This document shows positions 58,432 through 64,000 of a stretch of DNA of 64,000 nucleotides, one piece after another; the stretch's first letter is position 1, and each line of letters opens with the position of its first letter. Origin of the DNA: Clostridia bacterium. Its GTDB lineage: Bacteria; Bacillota; Clostridia; Oscillospirales; Acutalibacteraceae. The notes under the pieces were generated by a model. That model was not told where the DNA came from. It ran no database searches and worked only from the letters and a program-made list of their open reading frames with translations. The stretch is taken from contig JAFVBH010000033.1 of the NCBI GenBank assembly GCA_017480115.1, forward strand, positions 1-64,000, read 5' to 3'. Made by a program: the position numbers and the translations under genes.

Positions 58432-58476
58432 TCAAGCTGATATTAATATAATACCAGCTTGAGCAACAACTGTCAA
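58432..58476 (-). promoter_or_regulatory. CDF promoter with an 8-bp inverted repeat round the -10
   Basis: On the minus strand TTGACA (complement of 58471-58476) and TATTAT (complement of 58448-58453) are 17 bases apart. TCAAGCTG (58432-58439) and CAGCTTGA (58455-58462) are perfect complements that flank the -10 with 15 bases between. This is an operator layout. Confidence 0.65.
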
Positions 58477-58507
58477 CTTATTTTATCTTTTGCGCGTATT
58501 CGACAGG

Positions 58508-58954
58508 TTATTTTCGTCCGTTATCGGCAAGTAAAGTTTTCAGATAAAGGATCGCCTCTTGATACCCGGTAAAACCTTTACCGTAAATGGTTTTGACCGC
58601 GACCGGAGAAACATAAGAAATCTTGCGAAACGCCTCACGGGCGCTGATGTCGGAAAGATGCACTTCCACAGTGGGAATGCTGACTGCCTTAATAGCGTCG
58701 GGAATCGCGACGCTGGTATGGGTATACGCAGCGGGATTAATGACAATACCGTCAGTATTGCCGTAGGCAGCCTGTATCCGATCCACAATATCCCCCTCGT
58801 GGTTGGACTGATAGGTCTCGCAATCGATGCCGTTCTCGGCGCAAACCGTCTCCACGTACGCGATCAGCGCCGTAAAATCCTGTTTGCCGTAAATACCCGG
58901 CTCCCGAATCCCCAGAAAATTGAGGTTCGGACCGTTGATAATCAGAAATTTCAT
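58508..58954 (-). CDS. aroQ: 3-dehydroquinate dehydratase, type II
   Basis: A 148-residue dodecameric dehydratase, step three of the shikimate pathway. INGPNLNFLGIREPGIYG holds the catalytic Tyr in IYG, SNHEGDIVDRIQAA the Asn-His pair, NPAAYTHTSVAIPDAI the Glu/His region, and VEVHLSDISAREAFR the substrate loop. It is the last gene of the operon; its start overlaps the aroEK stop as ATGA. Confidence 0.97.
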   Translation of the reverse strand: MKFLIINGPNLNFLGIREPGIYGKQDFTALIAYVETVCAENGIDCETYQSNHEGDIVDRIQAAYGNTDGIVINPAAYTHTSVAIPDAIKAVSIPTVEVHLSDISAREAFRKISYVSPVAVKTIYGKGFTGYQEAILYLKTLLADNGRK

Positions 58955-60186
58955 TCTTTATCCTCCGGTAAGAGATGGTTTTTGATCGTGTACGCCGTCT
59001 TTTTTACACCCGTGCATTCCACCGCGTAATCGCACCACGCGTTGTAAAGCGGCAACCGTTTTTCTGCCAGCGCCTCCACCCCATTCTGACAGGAAAGCGG
59101 TCTGCCGCTGATGGGCAAAAGCGAAAGGTCGCGGCTTAAAAAGACAATGGTGCTGTTTTGATGCAGCAGCGCGTAATTTTCCTGCCGGGTGACAACCCCG
59201 CCGCCGGTAGAAATGATCTTGCCGCTTAGCTTCGAGACCTCCGCGAGCACGGCAGTCTCAACGGCACGGAACGCGTCCTCGCCGTCCTCGGCAAAGATGG
59301 CTTCGATGCTTTTTCCGGCTTTTTCCGGGATCAGCAGATCCGTTTCGATCAGCTCCCTGCCGGTAAGATTGGACAATACCTTGCCGATGGAGGATTTTCC
59401 GCAGCCGGGCATGCCGATCAGAGCGATATTTTTTGTCTCTCGCTCGATTTTACGAATGATCTCGGGAATCAGGCTATCGCACAGCCGGCAATCCAAAAAC
59501 AGCTCCGCCGCGCGCTTTGCCTGCGTCACCAGCATGGACAGCCCGTTGACGTGCTTCAGTCCCAGTGCCTCGGCGTCAAGTATAAACTTTGTTCTTGACG
59601 GATTGTAGATCAGATCCGCAACGCCCCGGCAGCGGGGAAAGTTCGCCAGCTCCACAAGCGCGCTGCCGTTATGCGGATACATACCGACCGGCGTGGCGTT
59701 AATGATAATTTCCGCGTCATAATGCCGGTCAATATTGGTATAATTGTTTTCAAGGTTCAGATCGATAAAGGTTACAGACGCCGCACCCATGTCGCGCAGC
59801 ACCGCAGATACGGTTTTGGACGCGCCGCCCGCGCCGAGAATGATCGACTTTTTGCCTTTCGGATCGATCCCCGCGCTTTTCAGCATATAGGTAAAGCCGT
59901 AATAATCCGTATTATGCCCCTCGATCTTGCCGTTTCTGTAAACGACGGTATTCACGCTGCCGATCTTCTGCGCGGTCTCGGAAAGATCGTCGCAGAACGG
60001 CATCACGGTCTGTTTATAGGGGATCGTGACGTTAAACCCGTCCAAACCGGAATTTTTTACGAACGCTTCCACGTCCTCCGGTTCTTTTTCATAAAGTAAA
60101 TATTCGTAATCGCCCAAATGACGATGAATCTGCGGGGAGAAGCTGTGTCCCAGTTTTCTGCCTAAAAGTCCGAATTTCTTCATCAT
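58951..60186 (-). CDS. Shikimate dehydrogenase fused to shikimate kinase
   Basis: A 411-residue bifunctional enzyme (AroE-AroK), steps four and five of the pathway. The dehydrogenase half (residues 1-245) starts FGLLGRKLGHSFSPQIH, has GFNVTIPYKQTVMP with catalytic Lys58, NTDYYGF with Asp94 and the NADP motif LGAGGASKTV at 117-126. The kinase half has Walker A GMPGCGKSS at 258-266 and ISTGGGVVTRQEN and LSGRPLS-like contacts. This fusion order is known in gut Clostridia. The start overlaps the pheA stop. Confidence 0.96.
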   Translation of the reverse strand: MMKKFGLLGRKLGHSFSPQIHRHLGDYEYLLYEKEPEDVEAFVKNSGLDGFNVTIPYKQTVMPFCDDLSETAQKIGSVNTVVYRNGKIEGHNTDYYGFTYMLKSAGIDPKGKKSIILGAGGASKTVSAVLRDMGAASVTFIDLNLENNYTNIDRHYDAEIIINATPVGMYPHNGSALVELANFPRCRGVADLIYNPSRTKFILDAEALGLKHVNGLSMLVTQAKRAAELFLDCRLCDSLIPEIIRKIERETKNIALIGMPGCGKSSIGKVLSNLTGRELIETDLLIPEKAGKSIEAIFAEDGEDAFRAVETAVLAEVSKLSGKIISTGGGVVTRQENYALLHQNSTIVFLSRDLSLLPISGRPLSCQNGVEALAEKRLPLYNAWCDYAVECTGVKKTAYTIKNHLLPEDKE

Positions 60187-61325
60187 ATAATCTCCGAATA
60201 ACTGCCCAAATATTTAAAGCTTTCACAAAGCCCGTCCAGTTCGCAGATGAGCTTTACGAACTGCTCGGAATACACCTGCGTGTCCAGATCGAAATAGAAC
60301 ATCCATTCAAAATCCCGGTCGGGGATCGGGCGGCTTTCCAGCTTGATCAGATTGATCCCCAGCGCGAAAAACCGCGACAGCACCTTGTAAAGCGAACCGG
60401 GCTTGTTGGAGGTGACCGCCATGATGCTGGTTTTATCCGCGCCGGGATAGATTTCCAGCTTTTTGGAAATGCAAATAAACCGCGTGTAGTTGTTGCCGCT
60501 GTCCTGCACGGACGTCTCCAGCTCCGACAGCCCGTACAGCTCCGCGCAGCTGTGGGACGACAGGGCGGCGACGTCCGGTCTGCCGCTCTCGGCGACGGTT
60601 TTTGCGGCGACGGCGGTATTTTCAACGATATGTACCTTGACGTTACCGAGGGATTTTATATAGCCCGCGCACTGGTTAACCGCCTGTTCATGGGAGTAAA
60701 TCTCTTTAATATCCGCCTTTTTAACGCCCTTCGGCGCGAGCAGACTGTGGGAGATGCGCAGACGGGTACTGCGGACGATATAGAAATTATGCGCCATCAT
60801 CAGATCATAGATTTTATTGACGGAACCGGCGGTGCTGTTTTCAATCGGCAGCACGCCGAACCGGCACATGCCGCTTTCTACGGCGGCAAACACATTTTCC
60901 CATGTTTTACAATAGACGATCTCCGGCGTTTTAAAAAGCTTGTCGCACGCCTGCTGGGAATATGCGCCCTCCACGCCCTGGCAGGCAACGGGCGCGTATT
61001 CGGGGAACAATTTATCGGTTTGCTCGATCGCGCGCAGAATATCCTGCTTCAACGCGCAATCCGGGCGCAGAAAGCCCTCCTGATACGCCTTGCTCAGCTC
61101 AAACAGCTGGGAAAACAGCACGCCCGTATAGGGGCGCATATCCGCAGAACTGATTTTTGAGATCTCCGCCAGCTTGCTGCGCTCCCGCGCGGCGTCCAGC
61201 ACCGGCAAGCCGTTCTGCATTTTATATTCCGCAATATTTTTTGCGATCTCCATGCGCTCGGCAAACAGATCGATCAACTGCCGGTCGATACTGTCGATGC
61301 GCACCCGAAGTTCAGATAAGTCCAT
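60183..61325 (-). CDS. pheA: Bifunctional chorismate mutase / prephenate dehydratase
   Basis: A 380-residue enzyme that leads chorismate to phenylpyruvate. The mutase domain (residues 1-90) starts LRVRIDSIDRQLIDLFAERM. The dehydratase domain has VACQGVEGAYSQQACDKLF, FGVLPIENSTAGSVNKIYDL and the Thr motif NNYTRFICISK. The C-terminal ACT domain (KPGSLYKVLSRFFALGINL, SRPIPDRDFEWMFYFD) would bind phenylalanine for feedback. It is placed inside the shikimate operon, so Phe control and chorismate supply are linked. Confidence 0.96.
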   Translation of the reverse strand: MDLSELRVRIDSIDRQLIDLFAERMEIAKNIAEYKMQNGLPVLDAARERSKLAEISKISSADMRPYTGVLFSQLFELSKAYQEGFLRPDCALKQDILRAIEQTDKLFPEYAPVACQGVEGAYSQQACDKLFKTPEIVYCKTWENVFAAVESGMCRFGVLPIENSTAGSVNKIYDLMMAHNFYIVRSTRLRISHSLLAPKGVKKADIKEIYSHEQAVNQCAGYIKSLGNVKVHIVENTAVAAKTVAESGRPDVAALSSHSCAELYGLSELETSVQDSGNNYTRFICISKKLEIYPGADKTSIMAVTSNKPGSLYKVLSRFFALGINLIKLESRPIPDRDFEWMFYFDLDTQVYSEQFVKLICELDGLCESFKYLGSYSEII

Positions 61326-61340
61326 GGTCTCTCCTCCGCT

Positions 61341-62420
61341 TCAATGTTCCGGCAATGCGTCGTATACGGCAATTGCCGCCGCCGCCTCCACCACAGGCAC
61401 CGCCCGCAGCACCACGCAGGGGTCGTGCCTGCCGTGAATGACCAATGTGTCGTTTTGCCCCGTCGCGAGATTGACCGTGCGCTGCGCCTTTGCAATCGAG
61501 GGCGTCGGCTTGAACGCCGTCCGGAAGATCACGGGCATACCGTTGCTCATGCCGCCCACAATGCCGCCCGCGCGGTTGGTATAGGTTTTCACATTGCCGT
61601 TTTCGTCAAAATAATATTCGTCGTTATTTTCACTGCCCCGCAGATACCCTGCGGAAAAGCCCGCGCCGAAGTCAATGCCCTTGACGGCGGGAACGCCGAA
61701 AATCGCCGATGCGATCTTGCCGTCCAGCCCGCCGAACCCGCCGTTGCCGAGTCCCACGGGCAGCCCGACGATCTTGCATTCCACAATTCCGCCGATGCTG
61801 TCGCCCGCCGCGCGAACCTGCTCGACCGCGGCGGAAATTTTTTCCGCCGCCGCATCATCATATACGGCAATATTGTTTTGTTTGATATCAGCAAACAGCG
61901 CCCGCTCCTCATTGACCGGATCAAAGGGCGGATCGCCCGCACCGCCGATATTAACGATATGTGCGCAGATTTCTATGCCCTGTCGCTTCAGGATTTCAAT
62001 CACAATCCCGCCGATGATACAAAGCGGCGCGGTCAGACGGGCGGAAAACTGTCCGCCGCCTGCAATATCGTTATGCCCGTCAAACTTCACTGCCGCCGGA
62101 TAATCGCTGTGCCCGGGGCGGGGCTTGATTTTCAGCTCCGAATAATCCTTGGAGCGGGTATTCTCGTTATAGATGACCGCAGTCAGCGGCGCGCCGTTGG
62201 TCACGCCGTCGGTCACACCGGAAAGAAAGACCGGCGCGTCCTTTTCGCTTCTCGGCGTCGTGAGATTTCTGCCGGGCGCGCGCCGCGCCATAAATGCCGA
62301 CAAAGCGTCAAAATCGATCCGCACCCCTGCGGGGAGTCCCTCACAGGTCACGCCGATGGCAGCGGAATGGGATTGCCCGAAGATCGAAAGCTTTAATCTG
62401 TTGCCATAGGAAAATGCCAT
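61341..62420 (-). CDS. aroC: Chorismate synthase
   Basis: A 359-residue FMN-dependent enzyme that turns EPSP into chorismate. FGQSHSAAIGVTCEGLPAG is the first signature, KPRPGHSDYPAAVKF and GGGQFSARLTAPL follow, then RAGGIVGGMSNGMPVIFR near the end. All are typical of FMN and EPSP binding. The neighbours aroA (4 bases upstream) and pheA (15 bases downstream) are co-transcribed. Confidence 0.98.
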   Translation of the reverse strand: MAFSYGNRLKLSIFGQSHSAAIGVTCEGLPAGVRIDFDALSAFMARRAPGRNLTTPRSEKDAPVFLSGVTDGVTNGAPLTAVIYNENTRSKDYSELKIKPRPGHSDYPAAVKFDGHNDIAGGGQFSARLTAPLCIIGGIVIEILKRQGIEICAHIVNIGGAGDPPFDPVNEERALFADIKQNNIAVYDDAAAEKISAAVEQVRAAGDSIGGIVECKIVGLPVGLGNGGFGGLDGKIASAIFGVPAVKGIDFGAGFSAGYLRGSENNDEYYFDENGNVKTYTNRAGGIVGGMSNGMPVIFRTAFKPTPSIAKAQRTVNLATGQNDTLVIHGRHDPCVVLRAVPVVEAAAAIAVYDALPEH

Positions 62421-62424
62421 AGTA

Positions 62425-63696
62425 TCATTCCTTTATCAGAACGCCGCCCAGCCGTTCAAAATCCGTCCAAAACGACGGGTAGGATTTTTCAACGGCGGAG
62501 GCGTTGGTTACCGTCACCGGCTGTTTACATTGCAGCGAAGCGACCGCCGCAGACATCGCGATGCGGTGATCGTTGAAAGAATCGCACGCGCCGCCGACCA
62601 GCGCAGCGCCGTGAATGCGCAGCCCGTCCGCCGTCTCCGCCACATCGCCGCCCAGAGCGGTCAGCAAAGTGCGAACAGTCATTAAACGGTCGCTTTCCTT
62701 GATACGCAGACGCACCGCGTTATAGATATTGGTTGTGCCCTCCGCAGCGCAGGCGACAGTCGCCAGCACGGGGACAAGATCGGGGATATTGCTCGCGTCA
62801 ATATCGATCCCGCGCAGCGCGGACGGATATACGGTACAGCGCCCGTTATCCCTGTCTATATCCATACGCGCGCCGAAACGGGCAAGCAGATCGATCACCG
62901 CCTTATCTCCCTGCAGGGAATCGAAATCCAGTCCCGTGACCGTGATCGGCGCATGCGCGCAGGCGCCCGCGCAAAGCCAAAACGCCGCGTTCGACCAGTC
63001 GCCCTCCGCCGTCACCTGCCCGGCGGTGCGGTAAACGCTGTCCGTATTAATTATATATTCATTATCGAGAAAATCAATATCTATCCCGAATTTTTTCACC
63101 GCGTTCACCGTCATATCGACATAGGACCGGGACTCAAATTTGCCGGTGAGTCGTATTCGGCTCTCCCCGTCCGTTAAAGGCAGAGAAAAAACAAGCCCGC
63201 TGATAAACTGCGACGACACGTCGGCGGCAATGGTATAGGTTCCCGCCGGCAGCGTTCCTTTCACAAAAAACGGCACGCTGCCCTGTTCGGAAAGCGAGAC
63301 GCCGTGGCTGACAAGCGTCTCATACAGCGGCGAGAGCGGCCGTTCGGGCAGCCTGCCCTCGGGGATAAACGCCGTATCCACGCCCAGCGCGGCGGCGACG
63401 GGGATCAAAAAACGCAGGGTCGAGCCGCTTTCCCCGCAGCGGCATACCGCTTGTTCCGGCAAACGGTCTCTGCTCACCGGTACGATGTGAAAACCGCCGT
63501 CCACGCGGGTGATCCGCGCGCCGAGCGCGTTCAGACAATCCACGGTTGCGGAAATATCCTTGGATATATCCGTGCAGGTAAGCTCGGTCTCACCGTCCGC
63601 AAGCGCAGCGCAGATCAAAAGACGGTGCGCGGCGGATTTTGAGGTGATCGCCCGTATTTCACCGCCGACGGGCGGCTTTGCAATCGTAATATTCAT
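62425..63696 (-). CDS. aroA: 3-phosphoshikimate 1-carboxyvinyltransferase (EPSP synthase)
   Basis: A 423-residue enzyme joining PEP and shikimate 3-phosphate. TSKSAAHRLLICAALADGET is the N-terminal substrate site; the PEP region is CGESGSTLRFLIPVAAAL. Further signatures are LRIKESDRLMTVRTLL and FNDHRIAMSAAVA. The CGESGSTLRF loop has Gly-Ser in place of the class I NAGTAMRP motif, so it is of the class II-like type seen in Firmicutes. The start is one base into the aroB stop (TGATG). Confidence 0.97.
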   Translation of the reverse strand: MNITIAKPPVGGEIRAITSKSAAHRLLICAALADGETELTCTDISKDISATVDCLNALGARITRVDGGFHIVPVSRDRLPEQAVCRCGESGSTLRFLIPVAAALGVDTAFIPEGRLPERPLSPLYETLVSHGVSLSEQGSVPFFVKGTLPAGTYTIAADVSSQFISGLVFSLPLTDGESRIRLTGKFESRSYVDMTVNAVKKFGIDIDFLDNEYIINTDSVYRTAGQVTAEGDWSNAAFWLCAGACAHAPITVTGLDFDSLQGDKAVIDLLARFGARMDIDRDNGRCTVYPSALRGIDIDASNIPDLVPVLATVACAAEGTTNIYNAVRLRIKESDRLMTVRTLLTALGGDVAETADGLRIHGAALVGGACDSFNDHRIAMSAAVASLQCKQPVTVTNASAVEKSYPSFWTDFERLGGVLIKE

Positions 63697-64000
63697 CAGA
63701 TCCCAGCCCTAATAAAATCGCTTAGTTCATCGACGGGTAGCTCCACCACACGGCATTTGCCGATCTCGGTCGGCACGACAAGTCCGATGGTGCTGCCGCG
63801 GCGCTTTTTATCCGACAATGCCTTTGCCGTCAGCTGCGGTTCCCCGTAGGGACAAACCGTCGGCAGCGCATACCGCGCCACCATGTCGATAATTTTTCCT
63901 GTACAATCTTTTGTACAATAGCCGTATGCCGCAGACGCTTTGGCAACGGCGCACATGCCGATGGCAACGCCCTTGCCGTGACTGATCGTAAAGTCGCTGT
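63696..64000 (-). CDS. aroB: 3-dehydroquinate synthase, C-terminal part
   Basis: About 101 codons of the end of AroB, which cyclises DAHP to 3-dehydroquinate with NAD and zinc. TISHGKGVAIGMCAVAK is the conserved zinc-binding His motif of the family, and LSDKKRRGSTIGLVVPTEIG with the Lys and Arg residues follows. The start lies beyond the right edge. It is probably the first or second gene of this operon. Confidence 0.93.
   Translation of the reverse strand, partial: SDFTISHGKGVAIGMCAVAKASAAYGYCTKDCTGKIIDMVARYALPTVCPYGEPQLTAKALSDKKRRGSTIGLVVPTEIGKCRVVELPVDELSDFIRAGI

Noticed and set aside
1..64000. CRISPR array, insertion sequence or prophage
   Set aside because: No regularly spaced repeats, no transposase or integrase and no phage structural gene were seen.

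Overview
The window is a dense, roughly 50% GC stretch of a Gram-positive chromosome. It most resembles a gut Clostridia genome, probably Oscillospirales (Ruminococcaceae or Acutalibacteraceae-like). The evidence is: an IspH fused to a four-repeat ribosomal S1 protein, a fused AroE-AroK, SpoIIID, two CotF-like spore-coat proteins, RqcH, TmcAL, AckA, Shine-Dalgarno-led genes with classical TTGACA/TATAAT promoters, and several enzymes for host or dietary glycans. There is no prophage, insertion sequence or CRISPR array. The content is mostly core, with islands of accessory genes.

Layout. 1-6.5 kb (minus): a GH27 alpha-galactosidase cut by the left edge, then ispH-S1, cmk, a BaiN-like flavoprotein and tmcAL. 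6.5-7.9 kb: ackA (plus), sharing its -10 region with the tmcAL promoter. 7.9-16.7 kb: a membrane-anchored PpiC foldase, a GtrB-like glycosyltransferase, trmK, a Nif3-like protein, rqcH, two unknown membrane proteins and a NahK-like sugar kinase. 16.7-23.3 kb: an N-acetylmuramoyl-L-alanine amidase, a GHL10 lipoprotein, a DEDD exonuclease and a GH95 fucosidase. 23.3-23.65 kb: a non-coding gap with a perfect 19-bp inverted repeat and a cluster of DnaA-box-like 9-mers. 23.65-28.06 kb (minus): cdsA-dxr-rseP-ispG with a small Cys protein in front. 28.2-34.3 kb: spoIIID, a 39-residue peptide gene, a TIM-barrel isomerase, a multi-stem element, a 5'-truncated RHS toxin gene with an AT-rich papain-like tip, a coupled membrane protein and two spore-coat genes. 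34.4-44.9 kb: a MocR regulator divergent from an ECF S component, a UPF0340 protein, a domain-permuted GH3, tatD-metG, an Fe-ADH, an orphan Phd antitoxin, tRNA-Ser(GGA) and a small membrane protein. 45-49 kb: an XRE-AbrB/ABC operon and an NhaC antiporter. 49-53.4 kb: an oxidative-stress cluster (OhrR-like regulator, FMN-binding protein, TrxB, TrxA, glutathione peroxidase, CDF transporter, zinc ribbon). 53.5-56.2 kb: an amino-acid ABC transporter. 56.3-58.4 kb: a metallophosphoesterase and a second CDF. 58.5-64 kb: the shikimate/phenylalanine operon aroB-aroA-aroC-pheA-aroEK-aroQ, with aroB cut by the right edge.

How the genes fit together. The window holds most of the late MEP pathway (dxr, ispG, ispH) and most of chorismate and phenylpyruvate synthesis. 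GH27, GH95, GH3 and the NahK-like kinase suggest a life on galactosylated and fucosylated glycans. The redox cluster carries a good OhrR-type operator between the -35 and -10 of its own promoter.

The strongest unusual observation is that the substrate-binding lipoprotein of the amino-acid ABC transporter looks circularly permuted: the roughly 55-residue segment that normally closes this fold comes first, before the usual N-terminal lobe. Its partner ATPase carries an insertion of about 60 residues between Walker A and the Q-loop. Other notable signals are the swapped AT-rich RHS tip, the DnaA-box-like cluster, the 39-residue amphipathic peptide and two divergent promoters that share one -10 sequence.
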